A stretch of DNA of 64,000 nt from Mesorhizobium onobrychidis (GTDB lineage Bacteria > Pseudomonadota > Alphaproteobacteria > Rhizobiales > Rhizobiaceae). Positions within the stretch are counted from its first letter, which is position 1. The number at the start of each line of letters is the position of its first letter. This document shows positions 27,989 through 36,971 of the stretch, in pieces. Both the position numbers and the translations under genes were made by a program. The DNA is taken from the NCBI RefSeq assembly GCF_024707545.1, contig NZ_CP062229.1:2647501-2711500 (forward strand), read 5' to 3'. The notes beneath the pieces are model-generated. The model ran no database searches. It worked only from the letters and a program-made list of their open reading frames with translations, and was not told where the DNA came from.

Positions 27989-29080
27989 TTATGCTGCAGC
28001 AAGCTCTCCTGCGGGCGCCCCGGCAACACCCCGGAGCAAGCCACGGATGGTGACGACACCGACGACGGTCCCATTCTCGACGACAGCGACCGCGTCGCGA
28101 TCCGACCGCATGGTCAGGTCGATGAGTTCGCCAATGTCGGCCTCCAGCGAAGTCCGAAGAAGCGCGTTCACGTCGCAATGCGGCTGCGAGTTCTTGAACT
28201 CGGCTACGGGTCGCATCACGGAGTGCGCCTTGACCAGGTGAATCCTGGATATGCCCGCCACGAAATCGGAGACGTAGTCGTCGGCGGGTTTGGTTACGAT
28301 CTCCTCCGCCGTTCCGACCTGGACGATGACGCCGTCCTTCATGATGGCGATGCGGTCACCGATCCGGATGGCTTCCTCAAGGTCGTGGGTAATGAAGACG
28401 GCCGACTTGCCTAGCGACTTCGTAAGGGTCCGGAATTCGTCTTGCAACTGGCGGCGGATCAGCGGGTCGAGGGCGCTGAATGGCTCGTCCATGAGGATGA
28501 TCTCGGGGTCTGCCGCCAGCGCCCGGGCGAGGCCAACGCGCTGCTGCATGCCGCCGGACAGTTCGGCGGGATACCGCGACGTCCAGTCGCCAAGCCCAAC
28601 TTTTTCGAGCGTTGCACGGGCGGTCCTGTTGCGCTCGTCTTTCGAAACGCCCCTTACCTCAAGACCGAAGGCGGCATTCTCGAGAACTGTCCGGTGAGGG
28701 AGAAGCGCCACGCTCTGAAACACCATGCCGATGTTCCGGGCGCGCATCTCGCGGAGCTCCGCCGCATTCAGCTTGGCGATCTCCTTTCCTTTCACCGTGA
28801 TCTTGCCGAGGCTCGGTTCGATCAGACGGTTGAGGAGGCGGATCAGCGTCGACTTGCCGCTTCCCGATAGCCCCATGACGCAGAAGATCTCGCCGCGGCG
28901 GACCTGGAGGCTGGCATCGGAGACACCCACCACGCAGTCGAAGTCCTGCAGCACCTGCTTCTTGGATAGCCCTCGTTCGGATATGGCCTTGACGGCGGCC
29001 TGAGCGCGACCACCGAAAATCTTCCATACGGACTGGCAGTCGACCAACACGTCGCTGGAGTCGTTCATCGCAGTGTTCAT
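27989..29080 (-). CDS. Betaine/proline-type ABC transporter ATPase (ProV-like)
   Basis: A 363-residue ATPase with Walker A GLSGSGKST, signature LSGGMQQRV, Walker B EIILMDEPFSALD and the H-loop VFITHDLEEA. The C-terminal region after about residue 270 matches the CBS-domain tail of ProV/OpuAA, which senses ionic strength in OpuA. Start at 29080 has GGGGA upstream. It energises the two permeases downstream. Confidence 0.9.
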   Translation of the reverse strand: MNTAMNDSSDVLVDCQSVWKIFGGRAQAAVKAISERGLSKKQVLQDFDCVVGVSDASLQVRRGEIFCVMGLSGSGKSTLIRLLNRLIEPSLGKITVKGKEIAKLNAAELREMRARNIGMVFQSVALLPHRTVLENAAFGLEVRGVSKDERNRTARATLEKVGLGDWTSRYPAELSGGMQQRVGLARALAADPEIILMDEPFSALDPLIRRQLQDEFRTLTKSLGKSAVFITHDLEEAIRIGDRIAIMKDGVIVQVGTAEEIVTKPADDYVSDFVAGISRIHLVKAHSVMRPVAEFKNSQPHCDVNALLRTSLEADIGELIDLTMRSDRDAVAVVENGTVVGVVTIRGLLRGVAGAPAGELAAA

Positions 29081-29171
29081 TGCGTTCCCCGTGGGCCGGC
29101 CTGTTGCTGGCCTTCATGTTTTCGAAGTTCCGCGGCGGGCCACCGACTACGACAGCCCGCCGTTTCGACAA

Positions 29172-30023
29172 CTACTGGGTCTTGATGTTTTCCCAGCGCT
29201 TCAGGAGGTCGGCATGGCTGTCGGTCCAGTCGTTGATGGCCTGGTCCATGGTCTTGCCCTCATTGACGGCGGCGTTGATCGCGGTGATGTCGGCAAGAGG
29301 GACATAGACACTGGCGATCACTTCGCGGGCGTGCGGGTTCTCCGCAGAGAAGCCCTTCTGGCCAATCCAGTAGTAGCTCTGCGGCGGCGGGAAAACGCCC
29401 TTAGGGTCCTTGAGGAACTTGACGTCATACTTCTGCATCATCCAGGACGGCTCCCAGATGGTGACTGCGATCCATTCCTGACGATCGACGGCGGATTTGA
29501 GTGCGGCCGTCATAGCCGCAGTGCTGCCCTCGATGAGCTGTAGTTTGAGATCGTATTCCTTGACTGCGTTGCTCGTGTCGCGCATCAGACCCGATCCGGG
29601 CTCGATGCCGACGATCTTGCCGCCGAACTTGTCGGCGTTGTCATTCAGCTGGTCCATGGACTCGATCGTCACGTACTTCGGCACTGCCACGCCCTGGAAA
29701 AGGCCATGCGAAACCGGAGAGATTTTCTCGAGGCGGTTCTTGTTTTTGTCCCAGTAGTCCTGGGCGACGTAATCCGTCTGCGAGGCGAGGATCTGGATGT
29801 CGCCCTTGCTAAGCGCGGCGTAGGCGATGCCCCATTCGGAGAAAGGCACCACTTTCACGGTGTAGCCGGAGTCTTCGAGCACTTTTTTGGTGATGCCGGT
29901 GATGGGGGTGAGGTCCTCCCAGGACATCGTGCCCACGGTAATGGTGTTTTCCTCCGCGTGAGCGGACAGCATGGTCATACCGACCATCGCGGCAGCGCAG
30001 AGCGCTTTCCACAACGTCTTCAT
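29172..30023 (-). CDS. Betaine/proline-type substrate-binding protein (ProX/OpuAC-like)
   Basis: A 283-residue periplasmic protein with a signal peptide (ALCAAAMVGMTMLSAHAEEN). The fold is that of the OpuAC family: ITVGTMSWEDLTPITG, ESMDQLNDNADKFGGKIVGIEPGSG and IWEPSWMMQKYDV, with tryptophans likely forming the aromatic cage for a quaternary amine. Start 30023 has GGAG eight bases upstream. It lies between the oxidoreductase and the ATPase genes. Confidence 0.9.
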   Translation of the reverse strand: MKTLWKALCAAAMVGMTMLSAHAEENTITVGTMSWEDLTPITGITKKVLEDSGYTVKVVPFSEWGIAYAALSKGDIQILASQTDYVAQDYWDKNKNRLEKISPVSHGLFQGVAVPKYVTIESMDQLNDNADKFGGKIVGIEPGSGLMRDTSNAVKEYDLKLQLIEGSTAAMTAALKSAVDRQEWIAVTIWEPSWMMQKYDVKFLKDPKGVFPPPQSYYWIGQKGFSAENPHAREVIASVYVPLADITAINAAVNEGKTMDQAINDWTDSHADLLKRWENIKTQ

Positions 30024-30105
30024 TTTACTCACTCCTTATTGTTCGTTCCCATTCTCATTTGAAGACGTCGCGGTCGGCTCGGTCTTCATATTGCGCGGCG
30101 AGGAC

Positions 30106-31437
30106 TCATCCCTCGCGGCCTGCACGCAATTCCTGCAATCGGATCACGGTGTTGACGCCGAGCCATGCGAGCGGCTCCGGAGGGACCCTCGCGGGCACCG
30201 GCTGATCCGAGAATTCGTCGAGCATGTGCGAGTGGGTACCGGTCGCCAGATCGGCGGCCATGACGCCGGCGAGCGTGCTTTTCACGGTTCCGAGACCGTT
30301 CTCGCAGCACGCCGAATAGAGGCCCTTGTCGACTTCGCCGAAGGCGGGCACATGGTTCCTGCTGAGGCAAAGCCGTCCGGCCCAGACATGCTCGAAGGGC
30401 ACATCCTTAAGGTCCGGAAACCTGGCGTCCAAGGAAGTCCGCTGCTCAGCGGCGATCCCGGCCAAGCGTTTCTCGCTGACCTGGACGGCCCAGTCGTAGG
30501 TGAACCGCGTCCTGATCACGATACGCGACAGGCCGTTGGCGCTGATCTTCCTGACTGTCGCACCCATTGGGTCGGCGGGAAGCAATGCCCACCTGTCCTT
30601 GCCCGTGGACCTCGAGGTGAAGGGGACAGTCATCGATGCATAGGTGAAGATGTGCATCAGACGGCCGCGGAAGTAACCGAAATCCTCGATGTGTCCGTTG
30701 ATGCCCAAGATGACTTTCGGCGCGGTAACGGTCCCGCGACGCGATACGGCCTTCCACATCCCGCCGAGGCGCTCAAGTTTGAGCACTGGCGAGTGCTCGA
30801 ATATGTCGGCTTTCGATGCCAGCCCCTCGGCGAACCCGCGGATATAGTCGGCGGGCTGGATCATCACAGCGCCCGGCGTGTAGAGACCTCCCAGATAGTA
30901 GGTCGATCCGATGATCTCGCGCATCTCGTCCGCGTCCAGGAAGCGGTGCTTTTCGCCGATGCCTTGGAGCGAACGGCCATAGTTCGCGTTGAGCTTTAGT
31001 CCGCGCTCTGTCGCCGCAGCATTGATCTTGCCCGAGGGGTCGAAGGTGCGCACGGACATGCCGTATTCGGCGGCCGCGTCGGCGGCGAAAGAGATCGCAA
31101 AACGGTTCTGCGCGATCTCCGTCCTTGTCACCGTCTCGCTGGCAACCGAGTATTCGCCCGACGACAGATTGTGCGGGACGTCGATCATGTAGCCGGAGTT
31201 CCGGCCCGAAGTGCCTTTGGCCATCTCTCCTGCCTCCAGCACGACGATCCTGTCGCCGGGCCGGAGTTGAGACAGCCGCCGCGCAGCAGACAGGCCCGCG
31301 AAGCCCGCACCGATGACCAGCCAATCGGCCGACACGTCGCCGTCGAGCGTCCGGACGGGGAAGCTGCGTCTGCTGAGCGCCTCCCAGCCCGAGGTTCCGG
31401 ATTCCGCCGGAAGACGCTTGACGACGAGGTCGCTCAC
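30106..31437 (-). CDS. FAD-dependent amine/D-amino-acid oxidoreductase (DadA/PuuB-like)
   Basis: A 443-residue DAO-family flavoprotein with the dinucleotide motif VIGAGFAGLSAARRL, the second FAD motif GTSGRNSGYMID, and the C-terminal ENGLGTVKSTLAGVMAADL. Such enzymes oxidise D-amino acids, D-hydroxyproline or gamma-glutamylputrescine. In this operon a D-hydroxyproline-type dehydrogenase step would follow epimerisation. The GTG start overlaps the aldehyde dehydrogenase stop by four bases. Substrate is inferred. Confidence 0.85.
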   Translation of the reverse strand: MSDLVVKRLPAESGTSGWEALSRRSFPVRTLDGDVSADWLVIGAGFAGLSAARRLSQLRPGDRIVVLEAGEMAKGTSGRNSGYMIDVPHNLSSGEYSVASETVTRTEIAQNRFAISFAADAAAEYGMSVRTFDPSGKINAAATERGLKLNANYGRSLQGIGEKHRFLDADEMREIIGSTYYLGGLYTPGAVMIQPADYIRGFAEGLASKADIFEHSPVLKLERLGGMWKAVSRRGTVTAPKVILGINGHIEDFGYFRGRLMHIFTYASMTVPFTSRSTGKDRWALLPADPMGATVRKISANGLSRIVIRTRFTYDWAVQVSEKRLAGIAAEQRTSLDARFPDLKDVPFEHVWAGRLCLSRNHVPAFGEVDKGLYSACCENGLGTVKSTLAGVMAADLATGTHSHMLDEFSDQPVPARVPPEPLAWLGVNTVIRLQELRAGREG

Positions 31438-32951
31438 CGGATGGTCTCGTCGACCGAACGATCAGAGACGTCGATCCAGACGGTCTTAAATTCACAGTAG
31501 TTGTCATGCGCGAAGACCGACTTGTCGCGTCCTCCGAAACCCGATTCCTTGTAACCGCCGAACGGCGTCGTCGCGTCGCCTTCGCCGAAGCAGTTGACTG
31601 TCACGACACCCGCCCGGATTTCGCGCGAAAGCTTGACCGCCTTGCGCAGGCTTCCGGTGTAGACGGATGCGGTCAGGCCGTAATTCGTGTCGTTGGCGAG
31701 AGCCACGGCTTCGGCAATCGAATTGAACGTCGTGACCGAAAGGATCGGTCCGAAAATCTCCTCCTGAAACAGGCGGCTCGATGGCTTGACACCGTCGACG
31801 ACGGTCGGCTCGATATAGATGCCCTTGTGCGTGCCGCCGCCATGAGCGACGGAGAGCTTTTCGGTCTTCACGTCGGCGAGGAAGGACTTCACCTTCTCGA
31901 AATGGCTTTTGCTGACGAGCGCGCCGATGCGATTTTCCGGGTCGAGCGGATCGCCGGTCTTCCACTCGCGCATGTAGGCGCCGATCCGCCGGAGCAACTC
32001 CTCCTTGATCTTGGCGTGGACGATGAGCCGTGACGTCGCCGAGCAGTTCTCGCCCATGTTCCAGAACGCGCCGTTGACCACCTGCTCGGCGACGAGGTCG
32101 AGGTCTTCGGCATCCTCCAGAACCACTGCCGGGTTCTTGCCGCCGCATTCGAGGACGACGCGCTTCAAGTTGGAGTCCGCAGCGTAGCGCAGGAAACGGC
32201 GGCCCGTCGGCGTCGATCCGGTAAACGCCACCATATCGACGTCCATATGCATGCCGATCGGTTCGCCGACTTCCTTGCCGCCGCCCGTGACGACATTGAA
32301 GACGCCTGCCGGGATACCCGCTTCATGCGCCAGCTCGGCGACACGAAGTGTCGTCAGCGTCGTCTCCTGGGCAGGTTTCACGATCACCGAGCACCCGGCG
32401 GCAAGCGCCGGGCCGATTTTCCAAGCCAGCATCAGCAGCGGGAAATTCCACGGCAGGACGCAACCGACGACGCCAACCGGTTCACGCACGACCATGGTCA
32501 GCGCGTTCGAGCCCACGGGAGCGACGTTGTCATAGAGCTTGTCGATCAGCTCGGCATGCCACCGGATGGTATGGATCGTGTCCGGAATATCGACGGTCTG
32601 GCATTCGCGGACCGGCTTGCCGCTGTCGAGGCTCTCCATGACCGCAAGTTCATGGCGGTTGCGTTCCAGAAGCTTCGCGAATGTGAGCAGCACGGCCTTT
32701 CGCTCGCCGGGCGACTGGAGATGCCAGCGGCCGTCGTCGAAAGCTTGCTTGGCCTTGGCCACGGCGAAATCGACATCGCTGGCCTCGCAGGCCGCGATCT
32801 CGGCAAGCGTCTTGCCAGTCGCAGGATTGGTCGTCATGAACGTCTTGCCGGAATTCGCCGGACGGAACGCCCCGTCGATGAAGGCATTGGTCGGGAATTG
32901 AATGTCGGCGGCGATCGCCTTGTATTCGGCGGCGGTCAAAGGTTCATGCAT
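31434..32951 (-). CDS. NAD(P)+-dependent aldehyde dehydrogenase (PuuC-like)
   Basis: A 505-residue aldehyde dehydrogenase with cofactor motif FTGSTPTGRRF, catalytic Glu in LECGGKNPAVVLED and catalytic Cys in NMGENCSATSRL. Sequence resembles PuuC (gamma-glutamyl-aminobutyraldehyde dehydrogenase). In a hydroxyproline route the same step would oxidise alpha-ketoglutarate semialdehyde to alpha-ketoglutarate. It overlaps the upstream lyase gene by eight bases and the downstream flavoprotein by four. Confidence 0.87.
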   Translation of the reverse strand: MHEPLTAAEYKAIAADIQFPTNAFIDGAFRPANSGKTFMTTNPATGKTLAEIAACEASDVDFAVAKAKQAFDDGRWHLQSPGERKAVLLTFAKLLERNRHELAVMESLDSGKPVRECQTVDIPDTIHTIRWHAELIDKLYDNVAPVGSNALTMVVREPVGVVGCVLPWNFPLLMLAWKIGPALAAGCSVIVKPAQETTLTTLRVAELAHEAGIPAGVFNVVTGGGKEVGEPIGMHMDVDMVAFTGSTPTGRRFLRYAADSNLKRVVLECGGKNPAVVLEDAEDLDLVAEQVVNGAFWNMGENCSATSRLIVHAKIKEELLRRIGAYMREWKTGDPLDPENRIGALVSKSHFEKVKSFLADVKTEKLSVAHGGGTHKGIYIEPTVVDGVKPSSRLFQEEIFGPILSVTTFNSIAEAVALANDTNYGLTASVYTGSLRKAVKLSREIRAGVVTVNCFGEGDATTPFGGYKESGFGGRDKSVFAHDNYCEFKTVWIDVSDRSVDETIR

Positions 32952-33855
32952 GGTTTGCTCCCGACGTGACCTTGGCGACCGTTCGCTTCAGGGTGGTGAC
33001 GACAGTCTGGAGACCTCGCTTTTCTTCCGAATTGAGAGGGCGGAGCGGCGCGCGGACGGAGCCGACCTTCAGACCGATCAGCTCACATCCGTGCTTGATC
33101 GACTGGACGAATTTCCCGCACTCGAGGAAATCCATGAGCGGCAACATCGCGGCCATGATGGCGCGGCCCTTGTCGAAGTTCTTTTCGAGCACGCAGGCTT
33201 CGTAGAGCGCGACATGCTCGCGCGGCAGGAAATTCGAGCCGGCGCAGACCCAGCTCCTGGCACCCCACGCAAAGAATTCGAGCGCTTGGTCGTCCCATCC
33301 GCAGGAAAGCGAGATGTGGGGAAACTTCCGGGCGAGCAGGTGGAGGTTGCCCATCTCGCCGGAGCTTTCCTTGATCGCTACGACGTTTCTGGACTTGCCG
33401 ACGCGGGCGAAATAGTCCTCCCGCATGATGACTCCCATGCGGGCAGGATAGTTGTAGAGCATGATCGGAAGGTTGGCCGCGCGGTCGACCGTCAACGCAT
33501 GAACTGCATTCTCACGCTCCGTCGGCAAGGCGTAGGGAGGCGACGATACGAGGATCGCGTCGGCGCCGATCTCCTTCGCCGCCTTGGCATATTCGACCGA
33601 GTCTTCAGTCCTTGTGGCGCCCGTTCCGATGATGAGCGGAAGCCGGGTGCCAATGACCTCCTTGGCATAGGCAGCGAGATCGAAGCGCTCCTGGGCGCTC
33701 TGGGCATAGTACTCGCCCGTCGATCCGCCAACGATGATGCCATGCACCCTGGCTTCGATGAGCGACTCAAGGACCGCCGCGAAGGCGTCACGGTCTATCT
33801 GTCCGTCCCTGTCGAGAGGCGTGATAGCCGGGGTGTAGATACCTTCGAACTTCAA
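32944..33855 (-). CDS. Dihydrodipicolinate synthase family lyase/deaminase
   Basis: A 303-residue class I aldolase-fold enzyme with GGSTGEYYAQSAQER, the tyrosine-containing LYNYPARMG and the Schiff-base lysine in VVAIKESSG. It is outside the lysine-biosynthesis context, beside an oxidoreductase and aldehyde dehydrogenase, as in HypD-type deaminases that act on pyrroline-4-hydroxy-2-carboxylate. The start overlaps the GntR stop by four bases. Confidence 0.85.
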   Translation of the reverse strand: MKFEGIYTPAITPLDRDGQIDRDAFAAVLESLIEARVHGIIVGGSTGEYYAQSAQERFDLAAYAKEVIGTRLPLIIGTGATRTEDSVEYAKAAKEIGADAILVSSPPYALPTERENAVHALTVDRAANLPIMLYNYPARMGVIMREDYFARVGKSRNVVAIKESSGEMGNLHLLARKFPHISLSCGWDDQALEFFAWGARSWVCAGSNFLPREHVALYEACVLEKNFDKGRAIMAAMLPLMDFLECGKFVQSIKHGCELIGLKVGSVRAPLRPLNSEEKRGLQTVVTTLKRTVAKVTSGANHA

Positions 33856-34562
33856 GACGATTTCTCCGTCAATGCAGTGGGCATTTCGACGAGCGCGTCC
33901 GCCTTCATTCCTTGCGGAGCGATGAACATCTCCATGTTCTCGCGCGACAGTTCCCAGTGTTCGAAAACAAGGTCGACGACCGTATCCTCGTCGTGCGAGC
34001 CGATGGCGGCGATGAAGCCATCATGATGCTCGACGGCGAGCAGCAGACGCCGGCGCATGTCATCGTTACGGGGCCGGAAGAAGGTGTGACCGATCCGGGC
34101 GTGGTCGATCAGGAGCCGGCCAAGGCTCGGTTGCAGGTAGGCGTTGCCCGACATCTCGCCGATGATCTCGTGGAAGCGATTGTTCTCGAGGACCATGGAG
34201 AGCGGGTCGCCAGTGACGCTTGCGGTACGGAACCGCTCCTGTGTGTCCTTGAGGTCTGAAAGTTGCTTCGACTTGAAGTTTTGGACTGCAAGGCGGCCGA
34301 TCGCGGCATAGATCATCGGAGCGACCAGGAAGAAGTGCCTGAGCGTCTGATGGTTCATGGGGATGACGCGCGCGCCACGATTGGCCCGGATATCGATATA
34401 GCCTTCACCCTCGAGCCGACGAAAAATCTCCCGAACAGGCGTTCTAGAGAGGCCGTAGCGCTCGCTCAGGCTCACCTCGTCCAGATCCTGGTCGGGATCG
34501 AGTTCCATCGTCAAAATCTGACGCTTCAGATCGTCGTACAGACCATTCTTCCCGCTCTTCAC
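33852..34562 (-). CDS. GntR/FCD family regulator
   Basis: A 236-residue regulator with a GntR winged helix (LYDDLKRQILTMELDPDQDL, SERYGLSRTPVREIFRRLEGEG) and an all-helical FCD ligand domain (NNRFHEIIGEMSGN, AVEHHDGFIAAI) with metal-binding histidines. The GTG at 34562 follows GGAGG by about seven bases; a 13-codon longer frame to 34601 is possible. It is the first gene of the 25.2-34.6 kb operon, so it probably represses it until the substrate or an intermediate binds. Confidence 0.88.
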   Translation of the reverse strand: MKSGKNGLYDDLKRQILTMELDPDQDLDEVSLSERYGLSRTPVREIFRRLEGEGYIDIRANRGARVIPMNHQTLRHFFLVAPMIYAAIGRLAVQNFKSKQLSDLKDTQERFRTASVTGDPLSMVLENNRFHEIIGEMSGNAYLQPSLGRLLIDHARIGHTFFRPRNDDMRRRLLLAVEHHDGFIAAIGSHDEDTVVDLVFEHWELSRENMEMFIAPQGMKADALVEMPTALTEKSS

Positions 34563-34646
34563 CGAGATCTCCTCCCTGAATTCCCGTGGCGACGGGTCCA
34601 TTAACCGCGTCCGATGGCAGGAGATTTACACGGTCGGGCGAGCGAG

Positions 34647-34705
34647 TCAATAAATTGTATAATCTAAGTACACATTACTTATACGCAAGGAGTACAATTT
34701 ATTGA
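34647..34705. promoter_or_regulatory. AT-rich promoter with perfect 13-bp inverted repeat upstream of gntR
   Basis: TCAATAAATTGTA (34647) and its exact complement (34693) flank a 33-base AT-rich spacer. The site is 85 bases upstream of the GntR start and AT-rich against a GC-rich background. It is a good candidate for paired GntR operators that could loop. Confidence 0.6.
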
Positions 34706-34900
34706 GGTCGGCCAGGAATCACCGACGGCTGGGGTTGGCCAACTCCTGAAGGGCTCACGCAAAGGGCTGTATCGATGGCCTCAGCGTTGGTTGTTCAAAG
34801 CGCTGCAGCCGGGATTGCTCGGCGCCGGAGATCGCGCGCAGCTCTTCGTGGATGATGCGAAACAGGCATTTGGTGTGGCCAATTTCAAAGCGTACGGTGG

Positions 34901-34993
34901 GGGCGGAACGATACGAGACAATAGGGAATGATTTAGGCCCACGAAAAAGCCAGTAAAATCAATAGTTCGGCTACATCCTCCAGGCCCACCAAA
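34901..34993 (+). repeat. Dispersed ~100-bp repeat, copy C
   Basis: Third copy, slightly shorter: about ten bases around the TCTGATTTTGG block are missing, but GGCCCACGAAAAAG, AAATCAA and TACATCCTCC-AGGCCCACCAAA remain. Same orientation as copies A and B. Confidence 0.75.
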
Positions 34994-35470
34994 GTTGTTC
35001 AATATCAATAACTTATGACCAACGTCTATCTAAAGTGGGCCACTTGAGCTCCGCTATACCCGCCGTATTCAGATTTGAATGTTGTCGCCTGAACACGATC
35101 CAAGGGCAGGGGAAGCGATCTTATGCCTGTTTCTATCGTCTATTTTTGCTGCTGTTCGTCGGTCGGGTTGCGTGCCGCCACACATAGCGCAGCTATTTTC
35201 AACGCTGGAAAGCTCTTTGGTCGATGCGTGCGGCAAAAGGCGGTGACGACGTGCGAATGGGATGGTTTCGAGCGCCTGATCGAGAATGTCGCGGCAGCAA
35301 CGTATCGTCAAAGGGCATCGACCGCACGCAAGGCAACATTTGACTAGGGGCTGCGCGCTCCGAAGCTCACGATGCGCTGCCTCAATGCCCCTGTTGGCGC
35401 TCTCCGAGCTTTCTGGGGACCTCCGTAGTGCTCGTACTGCGAGAAATTTGCACGGTTTGCAGCCCTAGAA
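34994..35470. other. Gene-free interval after repeat copy C
   Basis: No supportable gene. It contains, at 35247-35267, the 21-base stretch that also occurs at 24063-24083 after copy B. Confidence 0.5.
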
Positions 35471-35477
35471 CACAGGT

Positions 35478-35505
35478 TCATATTGACTAAATAGTCGTTT
35501 TGACG
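35478..35505 (+). promoter_or_regulatory. Shared TetR-type promoter/operator, site 1
   Basis: CATATTGACTAAATAGTC is followed by GTTTTGAC. The perfect dyad GACTAAATAGTC sits between a TTGACT -35-like box and a second TTTGAC. It is common to sites 3, 4 and 5 and lies 112 bases upstream of the lipoprotein hydrolase start. Confidence 0.65.
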
Positions 35506-35616
35506 GTAGTGTGCGCTGGCGCGCCGACGACGGCACCTTCCAGTGTATCGGGGGCGGGTCGTTTCACGGTGATGAGCACCGCGTTGGAGCGTTTACAGAA
35601 TAGGACGGATCCAACA

Positions 35617-36852
35617 ATGCCAGCCTGTCGATGTCAGCCGGGGGACCGAAGAAGCTCTCGCTTGGTGCTTGCGATTTTACTGACCATTTGCTTGTTCGCA
35701 AACGGCTGCGCGAGCCGAGCGCAGAACGTGCTCCAACCTCCCGCGGTCACCACGAGCGAGGCCACGCGGGTTAACCTACTGGTCGCCACAACACGCAAAC
35801 CGTCAACGGATCCTGACCGACTTTATTCAGGAGAGCGCGGGACGGCGATCTCGTTGGACAGCGTCACTGTCACCATACCTCCTGATCGAAACCGAAAGAT
35901 CGGTGAAATCCAGTGGCCTTCGCGGCTTCCCCCTGATCCCGATCGGGAGTTTGCCGTGGCCGGAGTCGACAAAATCGCAACGGAAAGACAGGTCTTCGAT
36001 TGGTTCCGCAAGAACCGAAACGCTAAGCGACAGGTGCTCATTTTTGTGCACGGCTATAACAACTCTTATTCCGACGCCGTCTTTCGTTTCTCACAGATCG
36101 TTCACGATGCAGGAACCGACGCAGCGCCTATTCTCTTCGCTTGGCCATCGCGGGCCAGGGTCTTCGACTATCTCTATGACAAGGAGAGCGCCAACTACTC
36201 GCGCCGGGCGTTGGAGGACTTGATCCTCCAGGCCTCCATGAGTCCCGACGTCGACGACGTCACCATTCTCGCTCATTCGATGGGGACGTGGCTTGCCGCG
36301 GAGGCGTTACGCGGTGTCGCCATGCGCAAAAAGTCGATCCCGGCCAAGGTCAGGAATGTCGTCTTGGCGTCTCCGGATATCGACATCGACGTGTTTCGCC
36401 GTCAATTTGTCGAGATGGGGCCAAATAGGCCGCGTTTCACAATTTTCACGTCGACGCGGGACAAGGCTCTAGAGGTCTCCCGCTGGCTATCTGGTGGAAT
36501 TTCGCGTGTCGGCGGTACCGATCTCACGCCGTATAAGGCGGTTCTTGGTGAACTCGGAGTTGCGGTTATCGACACCAGCGCAATAGCGTCGGGAGATTCG
36601 CTGGGCCACAATGCCTTTGCCGGCAGCCCCGAGATTATCCGTTTGCTGGCACAGCGCCTGGGCGGGCAATCTGTGTCCGGAGGCGAGGCTGGGTTCGCGG
36701 ATCGCTTAGCCGCGGCGGCCGGTAGTCTCGGCCGGTCGGCGACGCGCAAAACCGTTACCGTCCCAGTTGATAGCAGCGAGGCACGCAAATTGTTGAAGCG
36801 TGAGTCTACCACCTCGACCGGGCAGATCGTTGATGGTCAGATCTCGTACTAA
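35617..36852 (+). CDS. Lipoprotein alpha/beta hydrolase (DUF900 type)
   Basis: About 411 residues. The N-terminus is a lipoprotein signal with lipobox-like LFANGC after a hydrophobic run (LVLAILLTICLFANG). The remainder is a DUF900 alpha/beta hydrolase: LLVATTRKPS, VLIFVHGYNNSYSDAVFR and the nucleophile elbow AHSMGTW. Acid and histidine residues are further on, in the SLGHNAF region. The ATG at 35617 follows AGGACGG; the longer frame to 35500 runs into the promoter motif. Substrate unknown. Shared operator links it to the TetR regulon. Confidence 0.82.
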   Translation: MPACRCQPGDRRSSRLVLAILLTICLFANGCASRAQNVLQPPAVTTSEATRVNLLVATTRKPSTDPDRLYSGERGTAISLDSVTVTIPPDRNRKIGEIQWPSRLPPDPDREFAVAGVDKIATERQVFDWFRKNRNAKRQVLIFVHGYNNSYSDAVFRFSQIVHDAGTDAAPILFAWPSRARVFDYLYDKESANYSRRALEDLILQASMSPDVDDVTILAHSMGTWLAAEALRGVAMRKKSIPAKVRNVVLASPDIDIDVFRRQFVEMGPNRPRFTIFTSTRDKALEVSRWLSGGISRVGGTDLTPYKAVLGELGVAVIDTSAIASGDSLGHNAFAGSPEIIRLLAQRLGGQSVSGGEAGFADRLAAAAGSLGRSATRKTVTVPVDSSEARKLLKRESTTSTGQIVDGQISY

Positions 36853-36923
36853 GATATCTGTGTAGACTGTGTCAGAGTCACGATAGTCGCGATTAAAGCC
36901 AGCCAACATAGTCTGGACGTTTT

Positions 36924-36936
36924 GGTCAATATGACC
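36924..36936. promoter_or_regulatory. Shared TetR-type operator, site 2 (tetR promoter)
   Basis: GGTCAATATGACC is a dyad whose core, read on the minus strand as GGTCATATTGACC, matches TCATATTGAC in the other four sites. It lies 36 bases upstream of the TetR ATG, in a position for autoregulation. Confidence 0.55.
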
Positions 36937-36971
36937 TAGTGTACAATCTGTTGTTGGAGATCTGATCAGCG

